Source: Actinomycetes bacterium
Lineage (GTDB): Bacteria; Actinomycetota; Actinomycetes; Mycobacteriales; Mycobacteriaceae
Direction of reading: 5' to 3'
DNA: 64,000 nt
Assembly: GCA_022601135.1 (NCBI GenBank)
Contig: JAHZJB010000139.1
Coordinates: 1-64,000 of the forward strand
The notes under the pieces are model-generated. The model made no database searches. It saw only the letters and a list, made by a program, of their open reading frames with translations, and was not told the origin of the DNA. Shown piece after piece: positions 1 to 11,436 of this stretch. A program made the position numbers and the translations under genes. How positions within the stretch are numbered: the first letter of the stretch is position 1; each line of letters begins with the position of its first letter.

Positions 1-772
1 CGAACGGCAGCTCGATCTCGTCGCCCCGCACCCTGGCGGGCACGAAGTTCATCGGTGGAGATCCGATGAACCCGGCCACAAACAGATTCTCCGGCTGGTC
101 GTAGAGTTCGCGTGGACTTGCAACCTGTTGCAGCAAGCCTTTCTTGAGCACCGCGACTCGGTCGCCCAGAGTCATGGCCTCAGTCTGGTCGTGGGTGACG
201 TAGACCGTCGTGACGCCGAGACGGCGCTGCAGGCGCAGAATCTCGGTACGCATCTGGCCGCGCAGTTTCGCGTCGAGATTGCTCAGCGGTTCGTCGAACA
301 GAAACGCATCCGCCTGGCGGACGATCGCCCGTCCCATCGCCACACGCTGACGCTGCCCTCCGGACAGATTGGCCGGTTTACGGTCGAGGTGTTCCGCCAA
401 CTCCAGAGTGTCCGCGGCTTCGGCGACGAGCTTGCGGATTTCGTCGTCGGAGTACTTGCCAGACAATCGAAGAGGGAATGCGATGTTCTCGAACACGCTC
501 AGGTGCGGGTACAGCGCGTAGTTCTGAAACACCATCGCAAGGTTGCGATCCCGCGGGGCTTTGTCGTTGACCCGGTTGTCACCGATCAGGATATCGCCCG
601 AGGTGATGTCTTCCAGGCCGACGATCATTCGCAGCAGCGTCGATTTTCCGCAGCCCGATGGGCCGACGAGGATCATGAACTCGCCATCGTCGATGTCAAG
701 GCTCACGTTGTTGACGGCAGGAAAGCCATCGCCATACTTCTTGACGACGTTATTCATCGTGATAGCTGCCAT
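1..772 (-). CDS. sugC: Trehalose ABC importer ATPase SugC (3' part missing)
   Basis: ATP-hydrolysing subunit of the LpqY-SugABC importer, which in mycobacteria recycles trehalose released during mycolate transfer. Reading back from ATG at 772, the protein shows a Walker A motif GPSGCGKST, a Q-loop (VFQNYALYP), the ABC signature [14 protein letters not shown], a Walker B ([14 protein letters not shown]) and the H-loop VTHDQTEAM. These are the features of a MalK/UgpC-type ATPase. The frame is open to the first base, so the end of the regulatory domain lies outside the window. It follows sugB by 4 bp as the last gene of the four-gene minus-strand operon. A generic sugar ATPase is possible in isolation, but the gene order favours sugC. 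Confidence 0.93.
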   Translation of the reverse strand, partial: MAAITMNNVVKKYGDGFPAVNNVSLDIDDGEFMILVGPSGCGKSTLLRMIVGLEDITSGDILIGDNRVNDKAPRDRNLAMVFQNYALYPHLSVFENIAFPLRLSGKYSDDEIRKLVAEAADTLELAEHLDRKPANLSGGQRQRVAMGRAIVRQADAFLFDEPLSNLDAKLRGQMRTEILRLQRRLGVTTVYVTHDQTEAMTLGDRVAVLKKGLLQQVASPRELYDQPENLFVAGFIGSPPMNFVPARVRGDEIELPF

Positions 773-776
773 GGGG

Positions 777-1610
777 TTATCCCTTCACTGCTCCAGAGGT
801 CAGGCCGGCGACGATGCGCCGCTGGAAGATGAGGACCAAGATGACGACGGGGATCGTCACAATTACAGACGCGGCCATGATGTAGGGCACGGGCGACTCG
901 AAGTACGAGGCGCCCTGAAAGAACGCCAACGCCGCCGGTACCGTACGGGCACTGTCGGTAGAGGTCAGCGAGATGGCGAAAAGGAAGTCGTTCCAGCAGA
1001 AGAAGAATGTCAAGATCGCGGTGGTGAAGACTCCTGGCGCGGCCAACGGCACGATCACCTTGCGGAATGCCTGCCACTGCGTTGCGCCGTCGACCTGTGC
1101 GGCATGCTCCATCTCCCAGGGGATCTGGCGGAAGAACGCTGACATCGTCCAGATCGACAGCGGCAGCGCGAACGTCAGATAGGGAATGATCAGGCCGATC
1201 CATGTGTCGTAGATCCCCAGCCCGCGCCACATGTCGAACAGGGGACCCACTAGCGCGGCCTGCGGAAACATCGCGATGCCCAACGCCAGCGACAGAAGCA
1301 CCTTCTTTCCGCGGAATTCCAACCGCGCAATCGCGTAGGCGGCAAACATCGCGATGATCACCGAGATGGCGGTGGCAACTATCGCGATCCCGATCGAGTT
1401 GATCAGCGCCCGGGTGAACAACGGTTCGCTGAAGATCTGGGCGAAGTTATCCATCGTGAAGGTGGTGGGCAGAAACTGGGGATCGCGGGACACGATGTCC
1501 GACGGCGGCTTGAACGCCAGGCTGATCATCCACAGCAGCGGGAAAAAGCTGTAGAGGACGATGGCGACTCCGCCGATCGTCCACCATGTTCTGGACTTGG
1601 CGCTGTTCAC
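777..1610 (-). CDS. sugB: Trehalose ABC importer permease SugB
   Basis: Inner-membrane permease of the carbohydrate ABC importer (MalG type), 277 residues with about six membrane helices. The EAA loop that docks on the ATPase is visible ([20 protein letters not shown], followed by a proline). I chose the GTG at 1610, which overlaps the sugA stop as GTGA and gives N-terminus [10 protein letters not shown] just before the first hydrophobic helix. The frame stays open further upstream to 2291, but that part lies inside sugA and has shadow-frame composition. Partners are SugA, SugC and the binding lipoprotein LpqY. Confidence 0.93.
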   Translation of the reverse strand: MNSAKSRTWWTIGGVAIVLYSFFPLLWMISLAFKPPSDIVSRDPQFLPTTFTMDNFAQIFSEPLFTRALINSIGIAIVATAISVIIAMFAAYAIARLEFRGKKVLLSLALGIAMFPQAALVGPLFDMWRGLGIYDTWIGLIIPYLTFALPLSIWTMSAFFRQIPWEMEHAAQVDGATQWQAFRKVIVPLAAPGVFTTAILTFFFCWNDFLFAISLTSTDSARTVPAALAFFQGASYFESPVPYIMAASVIVTIPVVILVLIFQRRIVAGLTSGAVKG

Positions 1611-2539
1611 TGGTCGCCCCTGACGTGCGAGAGGTCGGTCTTGAACCCCTTGATGAAGATGAAGGCTATAAGGACTACCGTGCCGAACAGCAGCACCGAG
1701 ACCGCCGATCCCATACCGAGATTGACCAAGGTTACGTTCTGGCGATAGGCCAGGAACGAGATGGTCTCGGTGTTGTTGGCACCGTTTGTCATCACATACG
1801 GATTGTCGAAGATCCGCCATGCATCCAGAGTGCGGAACAGTAGTGCCACCATGATGGCGGCCTTCATGTTCGGCAGGGTGACCCTCCAGAGCCGTTGCCA
1901 CGCAGTGGCGCCATCGACCTTCGCCGCCTCCTGCATGTCCTCGGGAACCTGCACCAGACCTGCAAGCAGCAACAGCGAGATGAACGGTGTGGTTTTCCAG
2001 ATTTCGGACAAGCAGATGACGACGATTGCCGACCAGCGATCGCCGAACCAGTCGAAATCGGTGAGGTTGAGCCACTGGTTCACGAAGCCGGAGTCGATGG
2101 CGAATGCGTAGCGCCAGATGAATGCCGAGACCACGGTCACGATGCCGTAGGGAATCAGAATCGCTGTTCGCAGCGGGCCGCGGCCCCGGATGACGCGCAG
2201 CATCACGAAGGCGAACCAGAAGCCGAGAACCAGTTCGATCGCCACGGTGATAACAGTGATCGCCAGCGTGGTCACGAAGTCGTTCCACCACACCGGGTCC
2301 GACAGGATCACGCCATAGTTGCTCAGTCCGACGAAGGTACGACCGCCGGGGTCAGTAAGTCGGAAGTTGTACAGGGACAACACCAATGCGTAGCCCAGCG
2401 GATACGCGGTGACGAGAAGCATGACCAGATAGGACGGCAGGGTCAGGTAGAAGCCGAGTCTTCGCTCGCCACGGACCCGCGCAGTGACTACTGACTTGCC
2501 CGGTTCCTCCTGGATGGCCGGACGCTCGACCGTCGTCAT
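1607..2539 (-). CDS. sugA: Trehalose ABC importer permease SugA
   Basis: MalF-type permease of 310 residues that pairs with SugB. The first helix (about residues 30-50) follows a charged cytoplasmic N-terminus. The EAA motif reads QEAAKVDGATAWQRLWRVTLP near residue 205. The ATG at 2539 overlaps the lpqY stop (ATGA) and the gene ends overlapping the sugB start, so all three should be translationally coupled. The order lpqY-sugA-sugB-sugC is that of the M. tuberculosis trehalose importer. Confidence 0.94.
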   Translation of the reverse strand: MTTVERPAIQEEPGKSVVTARVRGERRLGFYLTLPSYLVMLLVTAYPLGYALVLSLYNFRLTDPGGRTFVGLSNYGVILSDPVWWNDFVTTLAITVITVAIELVLGFWFAFVMLRVIRGRGPLRTAILIPYGIVTVVSAFIWRYAFAIDSGFVNQWLNLTDFDWFGDRWSAIVVICLSEIWKTTPFISLLLLAGLVQVPEDMQEAAKVDGATAWQRLWRVTLPNMKAAIMVALLFRTLDAWRIFDNPYVMTNGANNTETISFLAYRQNVTLVNLGMGSAVSVLLFGTVVLIAFIFIKGFKTDLSHVRGDQ

Positions 2540-3846
2540 AAGAGTCGCCTTCCCGCCAACACATCGGCCATGAATTCGTCGGTCAGTTCCGGCGTTTCCG
2601 CGGATACCGAGGACGGAGGATGCCAGGTTTGGATAACCGACCCTGCGACATCGGTGTAAAACGGGGTAAGCGGGCGGGGACCGCCGTCGCCGATGGATTC
2701 CCGGATCAGGTCGGCATTGTCATATTCCGCGCGGATCTCGGGGCTGTCATAAGAGGCTGCGTACGGTGACGGTTCGCCTTCGTCCAGCATGTACTGGGTG
2801 GCTTTGGGCTCTGCGTTAATGCACTCGGCGAGGGCAACTGCTTGATCGGGATACTCGGTGTATGCGCCGATTCCGAGGTTGGCGCCACCGAGTGGCGGTG
2901 CGCTGGCGCGGTCGGAGGACGCTCTCGGGTAGCGGGCCCAGCCAATGTCATCGACAACAGCCTGCGGGAGGGTGCCTTCCTCGGCGGCGTTGCGGGCTGC
3001 CGCGAGTACGTAGGGCCAGTTGAGCATGAACATTCCGTCTTCGGACTGGAATGCGGCACGAGCCTGCTCCTCGGCGGCGTTGGACAGGTCGGCGGGTGCC
3101 GCGCTGGAGCGAGCGAGCTTGCCGACGATCTCGGCGGCCTTGTCGCCGGCAGGGCTAGCGAGGGACGGCCTCGCGTTGCGGCCGGCCTCGACATCCTGCA
3201 GTACCTCGCCGCCGGCCGATAGCACCAGGGCATTGATCCACACCATGTAGCCCTCGTATCGCTTGCCCTGCACAGCGATCGTCTTCCCCTGTCTGACAGC
3301 AGCATTCAGCATCTCATCCCAGGTGAAAGTGCTGCTCTGAGGGTCCACTCCGGCCGCTGCGGCTTGCGATTTGCGGTACCACAGCAACTGGGTGTTGGAC
3401 TTATAGGGGGCGCCGAAGAGTTGGTCATCCCACATCCCGGTTCGTACCGGAGAGGGCAGCATGCCAGCCGTCAAGCGTTGGGTCTCTTCAGCGGTGTAGG
3501 GGCGGAGGAATCCGGCGTTGGCGAATTCCGCGGTGAACACCACGTCGAGGCTCACCAAGTCGATCGAGGAGTCGCCAGCGGCCAGTCGCCGGACCATCTG
3601 CTCGCGCTGGGCGGTCGCGGTGCTCGGCAGTGACTCGATGCGAACCTCGTACGCGCCGCCGGAGGCATCCGCACATTCCTGGGCCCGCGCGGCCGATCCT
3701 CCATTGTCGGGCAGGATATACCAGGTTAGTTTCGGGGGTCCGCCTCCGGTTCCACAGCCGGACAACAGTGTTGCCGCGACCAGAGGCGTGCTGGCCAGCG
3801 CGATCGCGCGTCTACGTCGCTCGCGGGTGAACTGCATTCGTTTCAT
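2536..3846 (-). CDS. lpqY: Trehalose-binding lipoprotein LpqY
   Basis: Extracytoplasmic solute-binding protein (family 1) of the LpqY-SugABC importer, 436 residues. From ATG 3846 (MKRMQFTRERRRR) a basic N-region is followed by a hydrophobic stretch and the lipobox LLSGC, so Cys becomes the lipidated first mature residue. The body has the expected elements (KLTWYILPDNGG at the start of the mature protein, a TWDEML region, PLGGANLGI near the end). GAGGA sits about 5 bp upstream of this ATG. The frame is open a further 32 codons to 3942, but that extension would bury the signal peptide, so I did not use it. It is the first gene of the operon and diverges from the alpha-glucosidase. Confidence 0.93.
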   Translation of the reverse strand: MKRMQFTRERRRRAIALASTPLVAATLLSGCGTGGGPPKLTWYILPDNGGSAARAQECADASGGAYEVRIESLPSTATAQREQMVRRLAAGDSSIDLVSLDVVFTAEFANAGFLRPYTAEETQRLTAGMLPSPVRTGMWDDQLFGAPYKSNTQLLWYRKSQAAAAGVDPQSSTFTWDEMLNAAVRQGKTIAVQGKRYEGYMVWINALVLSAGGEVLQDVEAGRNARPSLASPAGDKAAEIVGKLARSSAAPADLSNAAEEQARAAFQSEDGMFMLNWPYVLAAARNAAEEGTLPQAVVDDIGWARYPRASSDRASAPPLGGANLGIGAYTEYPDQAVALAECINAEPKATQYMLDEGEPSPYAASYDSPEIRAEYDNADLIRESIGDGGPRPLTPFYTDVAGSVIQTWHPPSSVSAETPELTDEFMADVLAGRRLL

Positions 3847-4098
3847 CACGTCCTCGTTCAGGAAGCCTGGAACCACGCCCGAGTCGCCGATGAGGGCCGC
3901 GGGCAGCACATCCGGTACGCCGATGAGTGTGTCACAGTTCACAACACCGATGCAGTTGGGCTGGCGCCGCGACGGTGCGGTGTTGCGGGACAGAAGTTCC
4001 TGACTTCAGCAACGTGCACACGCGTCGTTTGTTTTGACTTCGCCCAGCAAAATGAAGACGGTGGTGGCGAAGAGGCCTACGCGATACTCGAGGAGTCC
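3847..4098. promoter_or_regulatory. Divergent control region lpqY / alpha-glucosidase
   Basis: This 252-bp gene-free stretch separates two divergent carbohydrate genes and must hold both promoters. The only dyad I see is GAAGT at 3993-3997 facing ACTTC at 4003-4007. AGGAG at 4091-4095 is the ribosome binding site of the plus-strand gene. No regulator gene is adjacent, and I could not identify a specific operator. Confidence 0.45.
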
Positions 4099-5757
4099 GT
4101 GTCAGTGACAGTGACAGTTCCGTCGTGGTGGAAGACCGCTGTGGTCTACCAGGTCTACATTCGCAGCTTCGCCGACGGAAACGGCGACGGCGTCGGCGAT
4201 ATCCAGGGCATCCGCAGCCGGCTGCCATATCTGGCGCGGCTGGGCGTCGACGCCATCTGGATCAATCCCTGGTACCCCTCGCCGATGGCCGACGCCGGCT
4301 ACGACGTCGCCGACTACCGCGACATCGAACCCTCCTACGGCACCCTGGAGGAGGCGCAAACGCTGATCTCCGAAGCACACGCGCTCGGCATCCGGGTGCT
4401 CCTTGACATCGTGCCCAACCACACCTCCGACCAGCACACGTGGTTCCGCGCGGCGTTGGCCGGCGAACCGGGTGCGCGGCAGCGTTATCACTTTCGGCCG
4501 GGACGTGGTGCCGACGGCTCGCTGCCACCCAACAACTGGCAGAGCGTGTTCGGCGGTCCGGCATGGACCCGAGTCGACGACGGACACTGGTACTTGCACT
4601 TGTTCGCACCCGGCCAGCCCGATCTCGACTGGGGCCACGAAGACGTGCGCCGTGAATTCGAGGACGTCCTGGCGTTCTGGTTCGACCGCGGCGTCGACGG
4701 TTTCCGCATCGATGTGGCGCATGGCCTGGTCAAGGAGGCCGGGCTGCCCGACACGGCCGAGGGAGTGGAGGTCGCGCAGACCCTCGTCGGAGATAGAGCT
4801 GGACATCCCGCCTGGGACCAGGACGGGGTGCACGAGATATACCGGGGATGGCGGTCGGTGGCTGACCGGTATTCGCCCGATCGGGTATTCATCGCCGAAG
4901 CATGGGTGCACGGCAACGAACGTCTTGCCCGCTATCTGCGCCCCGACGAGCTGCACACCGCGTTTCAGTTCGACTTCTTGCGCACACCGTGGCGTGCGGA
5001 GGTGCTGCGCGCAGTCATCGACGACGCCATCGGTGCGGCTGCCTCAGTCGGTGCACCGCCTACCTGGGTGCTGTCCAACCACGACGTGACCCGCACCGTG
5101 ACACGGTTCGCCCGATCACAGCCGACGCACCTGATCGAAACGGACTGGGAGCGGACGCGCTGGGCCCACGAGGACCCCGATCACGCCCTGGGACGTCGAC
5201 GGGCGCGTGCGGCCGCCCTCGTCCAGTTGGCGTTGCCAGGCACCGCCTACGTTTACCAGGGCGAGGAGCTCGCGCTCGAAGAGATCGAGGATCTGCCCGA
5301 CGAGGTACGTCAGGATCCGACCTGGGGTCAGTCCGGTTTCCTCGACGTAGGCCGGGACGGATGCCGTATTCCGTTGCCATGGCGGGAGACAGCCCCGCCA
5401 TACGGCTTCGGACCCGAGGTGGGCGCCGACACCTGGCTGCCGCAGCCCGCGCACTGGGCCGAGCACAGCGTTGAGGCGCAGGACCGGGACGCCGACTCGA
5501 CACTCAATCTCTACCGCGCCGCGCTGAGACTGCGGGCCGTCCTGTGGCGGGATGCCGGAGAGTTGACGTGGCTGGCGGTCGGCACCGATGTGGCTGCGTT
5601 CCAACGCGGGGGTGCGCAGTGCTGGGTTAACACCGGAGATACCGAAGCCGGTTTGCCGGAGGGGATGTCGGTGGTGTTGTCGTCGGTGCCGGGAGTCGAT
5701 CGAGTGCTGCCGCCGGACACAGTCGCGTGGCTCATATTCGCGGACAAGCCGAAGTAG
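4099..5757 (+). CDS. aglA: GH13 alpha-glucosidase (AglA-like)
   Basis: Glycoside hydrolase family 13 enzyme of 552 residues, cytoplasmic (no signal peptide), expected to release glucose from short alpha-glucosides. The four GH13 blocks are present. Region I is DIVPNHTS. Region II is GFRIDVAHG with the nucleophile Asp about residue 205. Region III is FIAEAW with the acid/base Glu about 267. Region IV is LSNHD with the stabilising Asp about 329. Oligo-1,6-glucosidase and trehalose-active relatives share these blocks, so substrate is not fixed. GTG 4099 and GTG 4105 are both possible starts behind AGGAG. Divergence from the trehalose importer suggests a shared role in alpha-glucoside use. It resembles M. 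tuberculosis Rv2471, which sits elsewhere in that genome. Confidence 0.88.
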   Translation: MSVTVTVPSWWKTAVVYQVYIRSFADGNGDGVGDIQGIRSRLPYLARLGVDAIWINPWYPSPMADAGYDVADYRDIEPSYGTLEEAQTLISEAHALGIRVLLDIVPNHTSDQHTWFRAALAGEPGARQRYHFRPGRGADGSLPPNNWQSVFGGPAWTRVDDGHWYLHLFAPGQPDLDWGHEDVRREFEDVLAFWFDRGVDGFRIDVAHGLVKEAGLPDTAEGVEVAQTLVGDRAGHPAWDQDGVHEIYRGWRSVADRYSPDRVFIAEAWVHGNERLARYLRPDELHTAFQFDFLRTPWRAEVLRAVIDDAIGAAASVGAPPTWVLSNHDVTRTVTRFARSQPTHLIETDWERTRWAHEDPDHALGRRRARAAALVQLALPGTAYVYQGEELALEEIEDLPDEVRQDPTWGQSGFLDVGRDGCRIPLPWRETAPPYGFGPEVGADTWLPQPAHWAEHSVEAQDRDADSTLNLYRAALRLRAVLWRDAGELTWLAVGTDVAAFQRGGAQCWVNTGDTEAGLPEGMSVVLSSVPGVDRVLPPDTVAWLIFADKPK

Positions 5758-5764
5758 TGACGTA

Positions 5765-5784
5765 GAAGGGTCTTTGTGCCCTCT
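5765..5784. promoter_or_regulatory. DosR-box-like palindrome upstream of the Rv3131-like gene
   Basis: The core GGGTCTTTGTGCCC at 5768-5781 matches 10 of 14 positions of the DosR core GGGACTWWAGTCCC, and GAA/TTC flanks extend the dyad. It lies about 65 bp before the preferred start of a gene whose relative belongs to the DosR regulon. Position and family support the call, but the match is imperfect. Confidence 0.5.
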
Positions 5785-5846
5785 TCAATAGAGTGTCGCG
5801 GGGCGCACCCTGGATGGCGACGATGACCTCAGCGAAGGGCGCCGAG

Positions 5847-6839
5847 ATGGACGGTGGATTTCCCGATCCCGAGACAGTCTTGTCTGCACTCTCGCTTGCG
5901 ATGCGTGCACCATCGGTGCACAACTCACAACCATGGGAGTGGCGGGTAGGCGGTCGCGGCGTGCATCTGTACGCCAACCCCGATCTGCTGCTGCCGCACA
6001 CCGACCCCGATTCCCGCGATCTGATTCTGAGCTGCGGTGCGGCGTTGAATCACTGTGTGCTGGCGTTCTCCGCGCTCGGCTGGCGGTCCAAGGTCCACCG
6101 CTTTCCCAACCCGGCCGAGCCGAATTACCTCGCCGTCTTAGAACTGCACCCCTACCCTGCGGCTGACCTCGATGTGGCGCTGGCCGCCGCGATCCCACGC
6201 CGCCGCACCGACCGCCGCTACTACAGTTCCTGGCCGGTACCGCATGGCGACATCGCTTTGATGGGCGCGCGGGCGGCGCGCGCCGGTGTGATCATGCGTC
6301 AGGTCGATGACATCGCCGGTCTCAAACGATTGGTTACCGAAGCGGCGCGACGGCATGCGACCGATGCTGGCTACCTTGCTGAACTGACACGTTGGACCGG
6401 CCGGTACGCGTCGACGGCCGGGGTGCCCGCGCGAAATGTGCCCTGCTCCGATGGTGCCGGGCCGATTCCGTCACGCACGTTTGCCGGCGGAAACCTCTCA
6501 CAGCCGTCCAATACCGATCCCGCTGACGACCATGCCGTCGTCGTCGCGCTCGGCACGGCCGAAGACGACCGGCTGTCCTGGCTCCGCGCCGGGGAGTCGA
6601 CCAGTACCGTGCTGCTGACCGCAACGGCTTTGGGTTTGGCGAGTTGCCCGATCACCGAACCCCTCGAGATTGCAGAGACGCGCGCGGCCCTGCGCAGCGA
6701 AGTATTAGGCGACGAGGGCTACCCGCAGATGCTGCTGCGGATTGGCTGGGCGCCGGTCAACGCCGACCCGCTGCCATCGACGCAGCGCCGCGCCCTCTCG
6801 GAAGTCGTTGCGCAGCTGGATGGCTCGCCGCTGATGTGA
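5847..6839 (+). CDS. Nitroreductase-fold dormancy protein, Rv3131-like
   Basis: A flavin-binding nitroreductase-fold protein of the Acg/Rv3131 group, 330 residues from ATG 5847. Family hallmarks are RAPSVHNSQPW near the N-terminus, the IPRRRTDRR segment, the AGVPARN stretch and a C-terminal GLASCPITEPLEIA block. In M. tuberculosis this group is induced by DosR in hypoxia and is thought to bind FMN rather than reduce nitro compounds. Earlier in-frame starts (5793, 5814, 5823) exist. I prefer 5847 because MDGGFPDPETV aligns with the known N-terminus and GAAGGG precedes it by 7 bp. It converges on devR, as Rv3131 lies beside devR-devS in M. tuberculosis. Confidence 0.87.
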   Translation: MDGGFPDPETVLSALSLAMRAPSVHNSQPWEWRVGGRGVHLYANPDLLLPHTDPDSRDLILSCGAALNHCVLAFSALGWRSKVHRFPNPAEPNYLAVLELHPYPAADLDVALAAAIPRRRTDRRYYSSWPVPHGDIALMGARAARAGVIMRQVDDIAGLKRLVTEAARRHATDAGYLAELTRWTGRYASTAGVPARNVPCSDGAGPIPSRTFAGGNLSQPSNTDPADDHAVVVALGTAEDDRLSWLRAGESTSTVLLTATALGLASCPITEPLEIAETRAALRSEVLGDEGYPQMLLRIGWAPVNADPLPSTQRRALSEVVAQLDGSPLM

Positions 6840-6861
6840 GGGGGTCGGAATTGCGGCGCCA

Positions 6862-7515
6862 TCATCGCGGTTCTTCGGTGGCAGGTTCCTGTCGCTTGAG
6901 TCTGGACACGAATACCGCGGCCTGAGTGCGACGCTCCATTCCGAGCTTGGCGAGCAGACGCGAAACGTAATTCTTCACAGTTTTCTCGGCAAGGAACATC
7001 CGCGCGGCGATTTGCCTGTTAGTCAAGCCCTCGCCAAGAAGGTCGAGAAGTACTCGCTCCTGATCGGTCAGACCCGAGAGGGGATCTGGGCGTTCGCCGC
7101 CGCGCAACCTGGCCATCAGTGCCGCCGCGGCCCGGTTGTCGAGAAGCGAGCGGCCTGCGCCGACGTCCTTGATCGCATTGGCCAGTTCCATGCCCTTGAT
7201 GTCCTTGAGGACGTACCCGCTGGCGCCGGCGAGGATGGCGTCCAACATTGCCTCGTCCGAGGTGAACGAGGTGAGTATCAGGCAGCGCAGATCGGGCAGT
7301 CGGGAAAGCAACTCGCGGCATAGTTCGACGCCATTGCCATCCGGCAGGCGAATGTCGAGAACGGCCACGTCAGGACTCAGCGCTGGAATCCGCGCCAGCG
7401 CTTCGGCGACCGAACCGGCCTCGCCCACGACATCGAGTTCGGGGTCGCTGCTGAGCAGGTCTATCAGGCCGCGCCGGACGACTTCGTGGTCATCCACCAG
7501 GAAAACCGTCACCAT
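6862..7515 (-). CDS. devR: Dormancy response regulator DevR/DosR
   Basis: NarL/LuxR-type response regulator of 217 residues, the same length as M. tuberculosis DosR and nearly identical in motifs. The receiver has [13 protein letters not shown] and phospho-acceptor Asp54 in [13 protein letters not shown]. The conserved Lys is in [12 protein letters not shown]. The C-terminal helix-turn-helix reads [20 protein letters not shown]. It activates dormancy genes in response to hypoxia, NO and CO through heme kinases. It lies 51 bp downstream of the universal stress protein gene, the same arrangement as Rv3134c-devR. Unlike M. tuberculosis, no devS follows it. The next gene is a convergent nitroreductase. 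Confidence 0.96.
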   Translation of the reverse strand: MVTVFLVDDHEVVRRGLIDLLSSDPELDVVGEAGSVAEALARIPALSPDVAVLDIRLPDGNGVELCRELLSRLPDLRCLILTSFTSDEAMLDAILAGASGYVLKDIKGMELANAIKDVGAGRSLLDNRAAAALMARLRGGERPDPLSGLTDQERVLLDLLGEGLTNRQIAARMFLAEKTVKNYVSRLLAKLGMERRTQAAVFVSRLKRQEPATEEPR

Positions 7516-7534
7516 GTTTGCGACGTCATATCTT

Positions 7535-7564
7535 GAGAACTAACACCTCTCGAGAATTAGCACC
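7535..7564. repeat. Direct repeat between usp and devR
   Basis: Two 13-bp copies, GAGAACTAACACC (7535-7547) and GAGAATTAGCACC (7552-7564), differ at two positions and start 17 bp apart. They enclose TCTCGAGA. They fill most of the 51-bp gap before devR, so a regulatory role is possible, but none is recognised. Confidence 0.55.
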
Positions 7565-7566
7565 CC

Positions 7567-8381
7567 TTACAGGGCGTCATGCGGTTCACAGACCATTATG
7601 GAACAGTCGCTATCGCGAAGAGCGGCATTGCCCGGCGCGCCGACGAATGTGTCGATGCCCGCCCGCCGATCCCGGCTGACAACGATTAGCTGAATCTCGT
7701 CAGCGTGTGCCTTGACATAGTGCAAGCCGTCGCCCTGGTTGCTCACTGCGGTGATGTCCAGATCGGAGAAGCGGCGTTGCCATTCAGCCAGCCGACGCTG
7801 CCATTGCGCTCGTACATCGGCCTGGATGGAGGGTGCCAGAACTCGTACCGGCGCGCCCCTGTGCCGGGCCACCTCCAGCCCACGCCGCAACACCACGCCG
7901 CCTCTTGCGGTGTCGTCGACCTCGATCAACACGGCGCGGTTGACATTGTTGTGAGGACGGTGCGCCCGCACAATCACCACCGGGCAGCGTGCCGCATTCG
8001 AGAGGGCTGCAGCGGTGGAGCCGATACGACCCTGGGTCGCGTGTTTGAGTCCGCGCGTACCGACGCAGAGCATGACCGCGGAGCCGGCCGCTTCCAGTAA
8101 TGCCTGCACCGGTCTGCCCTGAACAATGTCGGTTTCGATCGTCGCGCGCTTCTCGATAGACTCCACCGCGGCAAGGGCGCTTCGCACCGCGACCTGGGCG
8201 GCCGACATCCGGGGTGAGAGCTCTTGGGGGTCGATCCGCGACTGATCGGCTGAATCGATCACATTCACCAACCGCAGTGACATGCCCACTGTCGCCGCTT
8301 CTTCTGCCGCCCAGAGCGCCGCGTCCAGCGCGGATTGTGAGCCGTCGATCCCCACCACGACGCGAGGCGTCGACCTACCTT

Positions 8382-8388
<7 letters not shown>
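7567..8388 (-). CDS. Tandem universal stress protein, Rv3134c-like
   Basis: 273 residues with two UspA domains. The first (about 1-145) carries VVVGIDGSQSA and the ATP-binding pattern GTRGLKHATQGRIGSTAAAL-S with CPVVIV. The second is more divergent. M. tuberculosis Rv3134c has this size and the same place directly upstream of devR. Proposed role: an ATP-binding stress protein linked to the dormancy response. Its ATG at 8388 overlaps the 3' end of the acg reading frame (stop at 8382-8384), so it was presumably coupled to that gene before the nonsense mutation. Confidence 0.9.
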
Positions 8389-11202
<2,814 letters not shown>

Positions 11203-11436
11203 CCAGGCGGGGCGGCACGTCCACGGCGCGCCTGAGTGTCGATTCCTTTGCGCCACCGCGAATCTGGCGTACCCACGTCACGAAGATTCCACGGTGACGG
11301 GATCGCGTCTCATTCGCAACGGTTGCGTAACGCCAGAATTGTCGCGTGGGAAAAATTAGAAATCCCCGGTTCAGTAGGCGACGTAACTACGTAGATGTAA
11401 TTCGCGCGGCACGTTTGGCAGAAGGGCTTGGAGTAC

